Source: Paulownia fortunei
Lineage: Eukaryota; Streptophyta; Magnoliopsida; Lamiales; Paulowniaceae
NCBI GenBank assembly: GCA_019321725.1
Contig: CM033115.1
Location: forward strand, 18,982,673 to 19,046,672
Direction of reading: 5' to 3'
DNA: 64,000 nucleotides
The position numbers were made by a program, and so were the translations under genes. Shown here piece by piece: positions 24,502 to 38,500 of the stretch. The stretch's first letter is position 1, and the number at the start of each line of letters is the position of its first letter. The notes below the pieces were generated by a model that saw nothing but the letters and a program-made list of their open reading frames with translations, ran no database searches and was not told the origin of the DNA.

Positions 24502-25439
24502 TTAATTACAGATCATGGTTTTTAGATTTCATTATGTTATCATAGTTATTCAACTTTTATATAGAATGTTATTTGTGTTTCTTTGGATATTATATGTACA
24601 CATACATATACGACTGTATGTTTGTAATAGATTTACTAAGACATGGTTGTGAGCATAAAAAGAAAACGTTCCGAACAGCGATGGTGTCGGATGCTACTAG
24701 TATGATTTGTGGACCATTCTGCAGCCAAAAAAGATCTAATTTTTTAAAAAGCAATGAACAAAAAGAGAGAAAGTAAATTTAGATACGATAGTGCTATTTT
24801 TTAAATTAATTTTATGATTCTGAATTAGTTATTAATATTTTTATAATCTTATAATTAATAAAATATGAAAAGATGATTTTATTTGTGTCCAGCACGTGTT
24901 CCATACATCATGAGCGGTGTTGGAAATTTTCAAGCGTAAATTGTTTCCTTACAAAATATCTGTAGGTTTTGAAAATGACACTGTTTGTTAAAATTATTTT
25001 CAGAAAATAATTTGATGAGTAAAACAAACAAATTTTAAATAGTTTCGGGTGATGACTACTTTCACATTTTTTTAAGTATAAATACCAATCCTTCCCCCCA
25101 AATGGGACCCAATCACCCAAATGATAAATATAACAATGCAACAAACCGGGAATCTGACCCAATTTCAAAACTTTTAAGTTTTAACACCCAAGCCCGGGTC
25201 AAAAATTGAGCACACTCCCAAAACTCAAAAAAACGCACCTCCAACCAAATTGAAAAAGGTTCAAGTTTTTCAGCTAACACCCCCCGCTCACTCAAACAAA
25301 TTTCAAACCCCTCTGGTAATGGCGGTATTTAACTTACCATTTGCAGCTTATATACTCAAACCCATTTGCTCTCTCTCACAAACAATTCACTTCTCTCTCT
25401 GTGTGGGTTTCTTGGAGTATCCATTTTGAGTGCTCTGCA
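24502..25439. other. Intergenic between receptor kinase and cyclin
   Basis: No gene recognised. The end near 25348-25354 has TTATATA, a plausible TATA box for the cyclin about 90 bp upstream of its ATG, followed by CT-rich leader sequence. I see no canonical M-phase (MSA) or E2F element that I would trust. Confidence 0.5.
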
Positions 25440-27699
25440 ATGGCGGACCAAGAAAACAGCATGAGGTTCACGCGCTTGGCGGCGAGGAAGAGAGCAGCAA
25501 CAGAGGCAATGGGTGCCGAGCAGAATAAGAAGAAGAGGGTGGTGTTGGGTGAGATTCAGAATGTTTTGTCTTCGCAAGATGTGTGTTTGAGTAAAAATCT
25601 GAAGCTTGGTGTTGAGAATGAGAAGCAGAAAAGTAAGCCCAAGAGGAATGTGAAGAAAGGAAAAGTGGGTGCGAAGGAAACGAAGAGTTCGAAGGGGGAA
25701 AATGATCCTGGGATCGATTTGGATGCGAAATGTGATGACCCACAGATGTGTGGAGCCTATGTTTCTGATATATATGAGTATCTTCATAATATGGAGGTTA
25801 GTGTTATTGGGATTTGTTTTTCTTTCATTTGTTGTTTTTTGGGGTTTATTGAATTTGGGTTTCGTTAATCCTTTTGGCTTTGTTGAATGCTGTTGTTGAT
25901 TTAGAGTTGTATTTTGACTCTTGAAATGCATCTGATTTTGGTTGGGCAATGAGGTTTAGTTGTTAATTTTGTTTCTTTGTTGGGTTTTTAGTTCTGGTTT
26001 AATATCTATATTTTCTCTTTAATTTGGTTTGTTTTTGTTTTAACTGTTGATGGGATTAGGGCATTCTAGATGTTGGCGTTTAGTTCTGTTTTTAGGTTTC
26101 CGGAATAATATGCCGAGACATAAGTTAGTGTTTGATTCTATGGTTGATCTGTTTTGATTTGGGATGCTTAGGTAGTGTTTCTTTTCATGGGACATGCTTA
26201 AATTATTTTCTATTTTGACATATTGACTGATAAGTTGCTGTCACTTTACCATTGATGCTCCAGACCAGGTTGTTCAATAACAAACCCTGGCTTGTTGGCT
26301 TTTTAGTTCCACCTTCCCCTTTGACCAAGAATTGGGCAGATTTTTTGAACTCTATTGATTTGTTGGGTTTATTCTTGGTCTTGTACTGGATGAAATTACA
26401 TTTTGGGGTTTTATAATAAATCTGATTTTTTCATCCAGATGGAGGCTAAGAGAAGGCCGTTGTCAGATTACTTGGAGAAAATTCAGAAAGATGTCACTGC
26501 AAACATGAGAGGAGTTCTGATAGATTGGTTGGTTGAGGTGGCTGAGGAGTACAAGCTTCTTTCGGACACATTATATTTAACAGTTTCCTACATTGACAGA
26601 TTCTTATCTATGAATGTTATTAATAGGCAAAGACTTCAGCTTCTTGGTGTTTCTTCAATGCTCATTGCCTCGTAAGTAACATATTGTTGGCCTTAAATCT
26701 CACCGTTGAACAATACTTCTGTGTTCTAATTTTGCTGACATGTTTTTGTATTGCTGTGGTGGTTTGTAGGAAATATGAGGAGATTAGTCCTCCACATGTG
26801 GAAGATTTTTGTTACATAACCGACAACACATACAGAAAGGAAGAGGTGGTGAAGATGGAGGCTGATGTGCTCAAATCCCTTAGATTTGAAATGGGCAATC
26901 CTACAGTGAAGACATTTCTCAGGTAGGAGACTGTCACCATAGATTTTCTGTTTTCAGTTGATATATCATAGTAATTCATTTAGCTAAAGGTGCTACTTTT
27001 TGTGTTTGGTCTTGCAGAAAATTCACCAGGATTGTTCAAGAAGATTATGAGGTAAGCTTATGCGTAGCATACAATTGTCTTTGTTTACCCAATCTTATAT
27101 TTGTTATTTTCCTTCATTGAAAATAATTGGTACTCATGTATGTATCGTCTTCTGCAGAATTCCAGCTTGCAGTTGGAGTTCTTGGGCTACTATCTAGCGG
27201 AGTTAAGTTTGCTGGATTATGGATGTGTGAAATTCTTGCCTTCCTTGGTGGCTGCATCAGTCATGTTCCTCTCAAGATTTACACTTCAGCCTAACCTACA
27301 TCCTTGGGTACAGACCAGACTCGTTTAGAATTCTTTTAAAAATGAATTGATTCTACCTTATCTTTTGTCAGCTAAATAAAAGATTCACTTTCTACAGAGT
27401 CTGGCTCTACAACGCCATTCAGGTTATAAAGCTGCAGATCTAAAAGAATGCGTCTGCATCCTTCATGACTTGCAGTTGAGTAAAAGAGGTAGCTCTTTGG
27501 TTGCAGTGAGAGAGAAATACAAGCAACACAAGGTTTATATCTGCCACTATACATGTTTAGTTCGTTTGGATTATATAATTGTTTATGTTGTATACTAACA
27601 TTGAAAATGGTTTTTTGGTAACAGTTCAAATGTGTATCAACACTGTCTTTGCCTTCAGAAGTACCAGAGTCCTTTTTTAGTGATACGAAAGATGACTGA
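25440..27699 (+). CDS. CYCA3: A-type cyclin, A3 group
   Basis: Seven exons join in frame with GT-AG introns: 25440-25796, 26439-26671, 26770-26922, 27018-27051, 27158-27307, 27398-27532 and 27625-27699 (378 aa). It is the regulatory partner of CDKA-type kinases around S phase and acts in the nucleus. A destruction-box-like RVVLGEIQN lies near residue 33, inside a basic N-terminus. The cyclin-N box has [18 protein letters not shown] and the A-cyclin hallmark [18 protein letters not shown]. The second cyclin fold starts after TFLRKFTRI. The length suits A3 cyclins, which are shorter than A1 and A2. The protein reads NME then MEAKRRP at the exon 1/2 join. Which A3 paralogue it is cannot be told. 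Confidence 0.92.
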
Positions 27700-29599
27700 T
27701 TAGGCGCAGTTCTTGAAACCTTAAAATCACGGAAGTGTACATAAAGCTCTCAAGTATGATAGATGCCTGTGCTCTTGTTCTTGCTGGAACGTGGGCTTTC
27801 TTCTGCTACCAACTTGGTTGGAGGGATCTTTAGGATGAACTACCACTCGACTCCTCTACTATCAATTTGAAATGATTGGTTTGTATTTACTAAAATGAGT
27901 GGCGTTACTAACATAGGCTACCATAGATGTTCTGGAGGTTTTCCTTCACAGGCTACAGTAGATAGGAGGGTTTTCTTGCTCTGCTTAGGTTTTATGATTT
28001 ATGTTCACATACTTGGAAATTTCTGAAATTGATTCTTGGTTTATAAAGAACATATGGAGAGCAGTACTTGGTGCAGCTGTACATTATGCGCTCAGCATAG
28101 ATAATCTTGTAGAATCATCTGAGTCCCACTTGAACTCAAAATGGTAGATAAATTTTAGGTGTAAATTACACTGATACCTTCAGGTATAGCTAATTGCAAA
28201 TAAGCCCTATTGTTTGAAAAACTATTGGGAAACCCCTTGAGCTTGTCCATTGTTAATAAATCCAAATGCAGTGCCATTAATGTTTTATTTACCTTTATGA
28301 AGTTTGTAAATGAAAATTAGAAAATCACAGAAAATATCTTTTAAGTAATTGGATCTTTTTATTCTGAATCATTTAACGAGGTCTACATTATATTTTTTAT
28401 TGGAAGGGATGTTGATATAATCGATTGAATAGATTTCTTTGATTTTTTTACCCTTAGTTGTAAAGTGATGTTTATGGCAGTTTGATTTTTTGGAGCTTGA
28501 CAACATACATGGTATATGTAAATATTCAACATCATATAGTTTTAAATGTAATTTACTGATGACAAAGATTGATGTATATACAATTTTAAAATAAAAAACG
28601 GATAATATTGGGGTGTATAGATCATATGATAAACAAGGTACATTGCAAGTTTGTAACATGGTAAATTGATGGAATTCTAATTTCTGACGAAATGCATGGT
28701 TAATGAGGCAACACAATAATGGTCTTTGGTATCAAAAAGACTGGACCAAGCCCACCAAGGTTGAAAGTCGATTCCCAAGCCCAACCTTAGCCCACTGGAA
28801 TTAAACCCAAAAACTCACCCCATTTCCATTTGGGTTGGCCACACTACTCCATAACAGAGCAAATCCTCGACATGATGTATGAAACACCATACACAGAAGT
28901 ATATTTTCATTGATTGGGCAACGGAAGTGTTTTTTGGTTGGTTAGGCAATGGAGAAAATAACTTTAACTAGAGATTGATTGGATGCTACCAAGCTGAATC
29001 TGAACTAGAATTTTCTGCCAGGAAGTGACTTTAACTAGTGTGTTTTAAAACCCTTGTCAGTTCAAGAGTATAGGAGGGGTTAAGGACAAAAAGATAAAAC
29101 AGATAAAACTATTAAGGAAATCACACCCAAACCAATTGCAAGACACAAGATTTACTCTCTGTCGCCTGATTGATTGGGGCTGCATGGGATTAGGATTTTC
29201 TCTGAATAACTTTAACTGTTTAGAAAAGTGAGTTCAATAGTACAAACAGGGGCAAAAGACAGAAAAATGAAAAAAACGAATAAAATATCAAGACAAGATT
29301 AAGCAAACTGTCCTCAAATCAGAAGATAGAAGAGAAGCGAATTAAACTAAATTACACTAGAATGATGATGCATAAAAGCCTGTCAGAAGTCATAACGAGA
29401 TCATTTATGTAAAAGCATAGAATGTCATATTAGCTCCAGGTTCTTCGATGTTCTAAGGGTGTAATAAAGCAATCAAGTAGTAGAATATGCTGGAGCTCAA
29501 ACAAAGGCCTAGACTAAGGTTAAGTACAACTATAACCTATTGCGTGTATCTACAAAATAAGATTTTACGACACCAATGTGTCAAATAATCTTCTATTCT
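27700..29599. other. Intergenic between converging genes
   Basis: The cyclin (plus) and the HOS15-like gene (minus) converge here, so both ends are 3' untranslated regions. The stretch at about 28155-28480 ('gtgtaaattacactgatacc' onward) resembles generic non-coding repeat DNA, but I could not find a paired end. No gene is recognised. Confidence 0.5.
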
Positions 29600-32500
29600 C
29601 TACATTCGAAAATCTAAGACGCAAACCACATTGTTCGCGAAACAAGCAGCAATCTTATCACCTTTCTCGTTCCAGCAAACTTCAAAGATCCCACCATTAC
29701 CACAGAAAGTTTTCACGATCTTGGCTTCCTTCACCGACCATATGTGCATGCATTTATCCAGTGATCCACTAGCCAAATACTGGCCATTTGGGCTAAATGC
29801 AACTGAATAAACAGGATCCCTGGATTTGAATTGTTGAAAAAGAAAAAGAAGTAAGAAAAAACTACAGAAGAAAAATAACACAATTAGCTTACTGAATGAA
29901 TCTATATAATCAGCTTTATGTTATATTTCAAGTGAGATATGAAACCCTCAAGTGCAAATAAAACTAAAGTAATCCAGTATGATGGTAAATCAAGTAAACA
30001 TGATGTGAGCTCTATAATGCTTGCATTTTTGTAGTGATTAGATTGCTTGTCTCATGCAACCATGCCCATAGTCTTTATCATCAGAGCCCTGCGTAACAAA
30101 AGGACTGCCGTTCGAATGCCACATTTTGACATTGTAGACTACTTGTGAATTTCATATTTCATTTATGTCATAATTGAATAACGAATTCAGAAAATCTAAA
30201 TAATATAATAATAATAAATAAAAAGAAGGTGGAATCAATGAAATCTTGCTTGGTCTTCACTGGGAACTTGAGTAAGGAATATATCTTTTTGTTTTGGGGT
30301 TTTCTAGAATTTGAAAGCACAAGAACATGATGGGCGAGCGCAGTTAGAGGCCAAGAGGATCTATAACCTAACAGTTGCCCACAACAATGAAATCCATTGA
30401 CTAGGCATATCCTTGTCTTTTCTCATAAGAAAAGAATATATAAAACATGTTTGTAGCCAGTGCTGAATTCACCACTGCCAAAGAAAACAATCGGTCAAAC
30501 AGGACTTGAAATAGTTCAAAGATGAAGACTAATGGCCACCTATCTGTGGTTCAAATCAAAACTAAAACAATCCATGCTGCCCTTTGGGTAACCAAGAGGC
30601 CTCGGTTGATCGAAAGTTCCATTAGTCTTAAGCATTTGAAGAATTGACGCTAGCCAGTCATGAACTGGACTTAGCAGCCCTTGATTAACCCAATTAAGTA
30701 AAAATTGACACCAATAAACCCTTATTGTCTTATAAGATCATTAACAGCCCAATAAGCTTTTGTTTCTAATTGATGTACTGATATATATATAGGTGTCATA
30801 CCTGTGGCCGTCTAAGCTGTGGAGAAGATGTCCACCTTCCATGTCCCACAGCTTTATGGTTGAATCAAATGAGGCACTGTAGAGGAGAGGAAGAACAAGA
30901 TAAGAGACAGAAAGGAAAATGGCACATATAACGAACTACGACGACAAATAATAAAAGAAATAATTGAACATCTTATAGTTAAGCAGACAATGCAGATAAT
31001 TGATCAAGAATATTCATATTGATAATGAACTAACATCTCATAATTGAGAAGACAATGCAGATGGCGTAGTATAATATTTCTCTGCTGTCAAGAGGTCAAC
31101 TTTTGACAGGCAAAGAACTTTTCATGGCAGAAAGCCTACATTTCTAGTCAAAGGTTTGCAACCATGTTGAAAAGGGAGGTACTGACTACAGGTTATGTTC
31201 TTTAGCCTTCCAGCTGTACTGAATTGTTGCCATCTCGTTAGAATTTATCCATGTGATTTTTGTACTTTTTACCCTCATGGAACTCTGAATATTTCGATAA
31301 ACAAAAACAATATTGACCTCCACCAGTACAAGATATGAAATTAGATATTGTTATACAATCACACTACCATCAAACTGCAGAAACATCACCTTGCCAGCAC
31401 CAGTTGCTGATTAGGGTTGTTGGTCCCAGGCCCTGTTGGACTCCATCTGACAGTGTATATCTCCTAGAAATAGGAAATACATTTCAGAAACCATGATTTA
31501 AAGATTTACTGAATGAAGGTAATAGCAAAAGACAAATCTTGGCATCATACTTTGGTATGTTCCCTCAAATCAAGCAAGCAGGTGTCTTGTTTCATGGTCC
31601 ATATCTGCATCATAATCAATAGTCAACCAATTACATACATGTATTAAACTGGAATCGAACAAGATGAAGGCAAATGCTTAGTAATTATATAGTCCCTACA
31701 TGGTCTTTTCCCGAGAAGACTACAAAGCTATAAGCCCAGAAGAATTAATCATAAATACCAGTCTAGAATTCAACATCGTTTTACATAAGTCAAATTATTA
31801 ATTAGATAGATAAATGACAGAAAACTCGATGCATACAACAGTGCCTCTGACCTTTGCCGTAGAATCATCAGAACATGAGGCTAGAAGGGCGCCTGTGGGG
31901 TCCCACTTGATAGCATTAACTTCACCCTGAAGAAGCACATTCAACATTAATAAAAAGGAAGTAGAAGATGCAAAGCCATTTTAGCACAACAAACCGCTTT
32001 TTCTAACATCAGAACCACGATTTGCATTTTTGTCAGACAGATTCTTAGTATTGCAATATAGCCCAAAATTACACTATATCTAATCATGATAACTTCTTTA
32101 CCCACAATGACAGGTGGCAAAATATGCTCATACCCACTAACCCACCCATGTCCACCACCCACTACAAATGATTTTATTAACCCACTACTATAAGTGGGTG
32201 TAAATGAGTGACCCACACCCACGGAGACTAGTGGGTCTAAATGGGTGAAGCAATCAGTTTCACCACACTTTTTTTAATTCAAAACAAATTCAAAGAGAAG
32301 TTAACCATTGCAATCAAGTTAACAACACCAAGCCAGCTGCACGGAAAAAAGTCACCAGTGAGTCACGACCAAAGATCCTCCATGCCACAACCAGCTTCTT
32401 ATATCCATCCCACTGCCACCAAGAGCCCCCACCATCAACTGCCACCGCCAAATTCTCCCTAATGCATGAGCCTGTCTTTAGCTCCATTTCTCGATGATCA

Positions 32501-35500
32501 GTGCTACCAGAGAAAAACTCCAAGGCAGATCCAGGTTTGGAGCTTCTCCCATCTATCAAGTGCTAATATTAAGTTCACATACTTGCTCTTATTATTGGAG
32601 GAAGAGTGTTGAGGAAGAGTGAAGAGTGAAGAGTGGAATAGGGGCTAGGAAGTGAATGACAGTCCTAAGTTGATGAGGAATTATGAAAGAGAGAGTAAGA
32701 GAGAGGAGGGGAAAGGAGCTCGAGGGATTGTAGGGGTTTGGTGGGTTCATGGTTTCTTAGTGTAGTTAAATTTTCTCTGTCCCATCATTCCTTTTTGGTG
32801 TTTTCCCACAAGGGACAGGTTTCATTTTTCAAATAAAATGCTGGTACATTTTTGTAAATGTACATAGTGAAACCAGCCCATTTTTTACCCAAACCATTGA
32901 CAACCAATTATGAAGTAGGTAGACATGGGTGGGTGATGCTCAAGGCTCCAAAGTCCAGTTATTTACCCGAATTGATAAAGGCCCATTACATATAAATTGC
33001 CACATCTTCCACAATCCAAAAAATGATTGTTGAGTCAACCTCAAAGCTTATCCAGACAATAAACTGAATTAATTACGTCAATGATGCAGTCACTGTAGCA
33101 GGGGATTTCTTAGCCATGAAGAGTTTAACACCCTTGTGCAATTAATTTTCCATAACTCCACATTCACATGCTCACAAAAGGATGCGTACAAATGAGAAAA
33201 TCGGATAGAAGAAAGAATTATTGTTCGTACAACTCTACAAAGGTTCTTTACCCGTAATGGCAGTTCCCACCAGTACAAAATCCCAGTGGGCACTGCATAA
33301 CTAAATTGAGCCAAACTCTGAGTAGCATAAGAATATTTTTAAGATAGTAGTCACTAGAAAATTTGCTGAAAACTACCATAACAACTATGCAGGCAGGGTA
33401 AATAGTTGTGCCAAAATATTGTCAAGAATGTAATAGCTCAAACAAACCTGATGCCCTGCGAAAGTTTTGATTGGTCGGTTCTCTCCAACTTTACAGACGT
33501 ATATCATGCTGTCAGTGGAGCATGTTGCAAAAGAAACATTGTTTCGCCAATCAACATCAAGGGCAGGAGCTGTGACAAATATACAGAAAAAATGTAGCAA
33601 GTATATATCAAGTTGCAAACACCACAAATGTTTCTCAGACTTGCTCAGAAACAGAGACATGCTAGTAAACAAAATCAAGTATAAATATGGAAGAAAGGAC
33701 AGTAAGCACCTGAGTGAAATTCGAACTGTTGTTTCCATTCAGCTGCCTTAACATCCCACACAATTGCAGTTTTATCCACACTTCCACTGAGAAGAAAATC
33801 CCCTTTCTTGTTCCACTTTAAAGAGAAAATTGGCCCTTTATGTTTATTTAAAGTACTTACCAACTCCCCTGTATAAAAAGACAGCATGTAAGCATATCAT
33901 GCATATTACTGATGATTACGGATGAACGAATTCCAAATATGGTTACATTATAAATGTACAAGTACAGCAATATATCGATTTTGAAGCAATGTGATACGGC
34001 AATATTTATAATCCTCAAGTTATAAGAAATATACATAACGCTAAGATTACAGCAAAAATTACTCCACCCAGAAAAATTGCTTGTGTGTGTGTGTGTGTGT
34101 GCGCGTGTACGAGTAAATGAAAGTACATAGATGGCTCACACTTAATATTATTATTGTAAAATCAACCTTTCCACATGAACAAGATCTCCATTGAATTAGT
34201 ATGTCCCAAGTGTTTTCCATTGCAAGTTATGAAGTCCATCAGAAAAGACATGATTTTCTTTAGTGAATAACAGTCAAATTTCATAACTTGATTAAGGTTA
34301 GCTTCAAAGTGACAACCATGACATACAAAAGATTGTATTAGCAAAAAAGCCCAATGCTTCAATTGTTAGCTATTTTGGCTTCTTGACTAAATACAGAGAG
34401 AATCAAAGGAGTTACGCCATGCATGATTTCAAAGTTGCTCTTATAATTGGTTAGTGAAATTTCCACGCATGAAATCCCTCCAGTCCTCTCCAAAAAGAGG
34501 AATAATCACCATATCAGCAAGTATTCATTGAGAAAGGCATTGTCCATTGAATGTGCATGTAAAGCACTAAGATCAATCTTTGTTCTTCCTCCAAGTTGTC
34601 ACCAGTCAAAATTACCTTGTGTTGCTTCCCAAGTGAAAGGATATGTAGCATTACAAGTCAAAGCAGAACTCTCCAATTCGACTTTCAATACCAATCCCCT
34701 CATCAATGCTTAGTTTCTTTGGAAAAAACTCCAAAATATAATGCACTCAATCTAGAAATACTCTTCTAATAAAAGGTCTCAATGATGGTTGTAAGCCCAC
34801 GTTCATCACCTTCGAAATCCAAGCAACCATACAGGAATACAATAAAATCCCACAAGAACAGCTCTCAGTGGTTTCTTACACACTATCTATCTTCCTAAAA
34901 TCTCATCTCACCATGACCAAACCAATTCATCTTGAACTCCATTTTGTTTTAACTCAACTCAAGGGGCTTAATAAACTAGAATGGAAGAAATACTGGGAAA
35001 AATATATAGTTAATATACATGAGATTATTCTAATTATTTTCCAAATTTATATATATGACACATTCAAAGTATATTTTCAAATTTTAAACCAGCAACCACG
35101 AAAGCACTATGTGTTCTACACACAGAACTTATATCCCAAACGACACAGAGCCTAAACTTTTATCTAGTGAGATAATAAGAAAACAAGCAAAGGCAATGAA
35201 GTTAGCAGCATGAACAGAATATTCAAGCCCAACTATCAACTCTAAATAAAAAAACTGACTAAATTCATGAGACTCTCCAGAAGTAACTAAGTTTTGTCCG
35301 TAAAATTCAAAATTTTGATGGCATAACAAGCTTTGAAGTGGCATAAGTGTTGGATCAACCACATGAGGAACAACTCTTACCATCTCTACTCCATATCCTT
35401 GCTTGGCCATCATAGGAACCTGTAGCAAGTAGTGTCCCCTCAACCTGTATTAATTTTGTCAAATTGTCTTAGGCAACATATTTGAACACCTAGCCTTAAC

Positions 35501-38500
35501 TGAGGACATTAATGAAGAAATAGAAAATTTGAAATTCATACAAAGAAGAGATTCCAAGAAATATTAACAAAATAATAATTAAAGAAAAAAAAAACCGCAC
35601 ATTCCAATCAAGTGTTGTCACATCCTTGCTTTTCTCATTCGTTCTCCCCTTGAAATGCCTCAATACAACATTTGAAGGCCCATTTTGCACATTGGAGCTA
35701 GATGGCCCATCAATGGTCCAAATTCTAGCAGTCGAATCTCCAGACCTGAAAAAACAGATGAGCATCATAACTCTAGGACTTGAACAAACAGGAAATAAGT
35801 TCATTAGTTGTGCTGTCACCTGCATTGGATTTAATAAGAATAATGAATTACACAATTACAAGAAAAAATAATTATCCTAAATGCAATATAAAACTAAAAC
35901 TATGTCTCGAACAGCATTGACGGCATACTAGGCCAAGATTCTACGCATCAAAAAAATTATGAAGAATAAACAACTTCATTATCAACTTAGAAAGCCTTTA
36001 TCCTATACTTAAAAATACGCAGACTAAACGAAACTAGGAAGAAAGGAGAACGTAAATCCCAGAAGTGGCAAAACATGAAATCTAACATGGTTTTGTTGCA
36101 AGCACAAGACTTTCCTGGCACACAAAATGATGCACAAAGTGCTCCAGAATAAATTGACAATCAAGCACACATGCAACACCATAAAAATGTGACTGCTCAA
36201 TAAACTGAAAAGTCACAAAAATTTTGGATAGGAAGTGAGTGGGGCATTGATGTTCAAAATCTGTTAACCTAGCCTTATTTTTTTCATTTTAGGAATATAT
36301 TTTTGCAAGAAAGATTCGACAATGACATGCCCTGTTCATTCTTGTAGGCTCCAGATTCATAAATTCTGCTACTACAAAAGGCACATTCCTTACGGTTATA
36401 TATCCAAGTGAATTTAGATGTCTCAAAAATATTATAGCCTTTTGTTGCCTTTGAAGCTGCTCTTGCAACATGTTCACAAGAATATCTGAAAAATCAGCTA
36501 AAGAACTTTAGATTAGGTCAAGGATAAGCTTCACTTCTTTTGGTTCAAAGACAAAACGTTACCAACCAAGATGCAATAGACAAAGTGGAGAACAAGAATT
36601 AGCTAAGTGAAATACATGTTACATTGAAAACATATTCATATTGTCCTCGCAAACAGAGCATTTAAGATCAAATATCAGGTTTCACAAAAATACACAGTGA
36701 CCTATTAGAACATAAGATAAACAAAAGGCATAACTGCAGACTGCAAAGTCTTACCTTTTTAACTTTAACAGCTAAACATTCATTACAGATTCTACCTTTT
36801 TATATTTTTCCTTTTCCAGATATAAGCTCAAGGTCTATTGCTTGAACAATTATTTTTCATGCCAGATGAGAATGAAAACTATCCAAATATTCATTTTGTT
36901 TATAAAAAAGAATGATGATACATTCCACCAATATTAACCATCCATTGTTCATAAAATCAAGGTTAATAATGTTGCAAATCTTAATTTCTCCCTCTTAACA
37001 TAGCCTTTTATTAGATAAGTTAGAGAGCATATTTCTAGAGAGAAGGCTTACACATATTAGTTAGGGGGAACTGGTTAAGAAAACAATATTGGTGCAATAT
37101 ATTGGTTAAAAAGTAATGCTTAGAGGTTATGCTAACCCAGAAGCGAGAAGTGAACCAGCAGGGTTCCATGCACATGCAAAAACCTGTCAAGAACACAAGA
37201 AAGTTAGTACCATTCGTTGACATGGCATAGAAAAAGATCAAGATAATCCATCGCCCTGTCAGTCCCGAAGGATCCAATATCCAATTAATAAATCAATTAA
37301 AGCGCTTCCTCTACACCAATTGAGAGTAATAATACATAAAGATGAAGAATTATGAAAGTGATCAAACCTCAGAAGTGTGGCCTTGCAAAACAGTAACATC
37401 ACTGTTTGGGATTTCACAGGGCAAGGGAGCTACACTTGTGCAAATATCCATTGGTTCTGGCCCTATTATAAAGTCAATGAACAGTATTCAAGAAATCATA
37501 CAGCATAGCAAGACCATGAGCATTAAAACAAGGACACATGGATGTTTCAGCCTCTTCAGCAAGATCATAGTCACAATCTCAGTCTAGACGGTACAGATGC
37601 ATTATTTATTAAAAAAAAAAATTCCTCCTTACCTCCGTCAGTTCCATTCTCCTCAAGTGTGCCATTAATCTCAACTCCAATATGATTTGCATCATTGACA
37701 TCGTCAAATGGCTTTTCCTTCTCTTTGCCCTTTGCTATCTCCTTTTCTTTCTCTATCCTCTCTCTATCTCGTTCCTTTTCTTTCTCTATCCTCTCTCTAT
37801 CCCGTTCCTTTTCTCTCTCTATCCTCTCTCTTTCCCGTTCCTTTTCTCTCTCTATCCTCTCCCTTTCCTGTTCCTTTTCTTTCTCTATCCTCTCTCTATC
37901 TCGTTCCTTTTCTTTCTCCCTCTGTTGTTTCTCATTCTCCTTTTCTCTTGAAAGTTCCTTTTCTTTTTCTATTGCGAGTCCATGGTCGTGTTCCCGACCA
38001 TTTTCTATATTTTCTTTCTCCTTTCCCTTAGATTTATCCTTCTGAATATTCTCTTTTTTCTCTTTTATGATCTTTTGAATTTCATATACATCTTTTGTTA
38101 TAAGATCAAGAGGATGTAGAAACTGGAAATCTTCATCCGCATCCAAATCATCCTGGAGACCTCAACAATTATGCATCAGGAAAAATTATTAAGCATGCAA
38201 AACAAAAAACTGAAAAACACAACCTCACTGGTGGCATGCTTACATTACTCAAGTTCGCTTCTAGTTCAAGATACTGAATTCCTTTCTGAATAAATGTAAC
38301 AAGAGCACCAGGTGGAACAAGATTGCCATCGATGGTACTTTTGTTGATTCCTGCCTCAAATCCTAAAGCGAAAGCTGAATGCGTGAACCCTGAAACCATT
38401 ATGGCAATTGAGAGCGATGTACAACACCACCACAATAAGACCATTAATAATGCAAGGAAATTTTTACTAAAAATATATGATTATCTGAGGAACTTTATCA

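Noticed and set aside
25356..25949. Minus-strand open frame of 197 codons
   Set aside because: Antisense to cyclin exon 1 and its leader; composition reflects the A/G-rich sense strand.
28369..28716. Minus-strand open frame of 115 codons
   Set aside because: No domain, AT-biased, sits in repeat-like intergenic DNA between converging genes.
30060..30130. Possible tRNA T-arm ('cgttcgaatgcc')
   Set aside because: No matching acceptor stem, D-arm or anticodon arm around it, and it lies within a HOS15 intron.
37682..38045. Three overlapping plus-strand open frames rich in Leu, Ser, Phe and Pro
   Set aside because: They are the antisense shadow of the ER/K repeat in HOS15 exon 3; the minus-strand exon joins the HOS15 frame on both sides.
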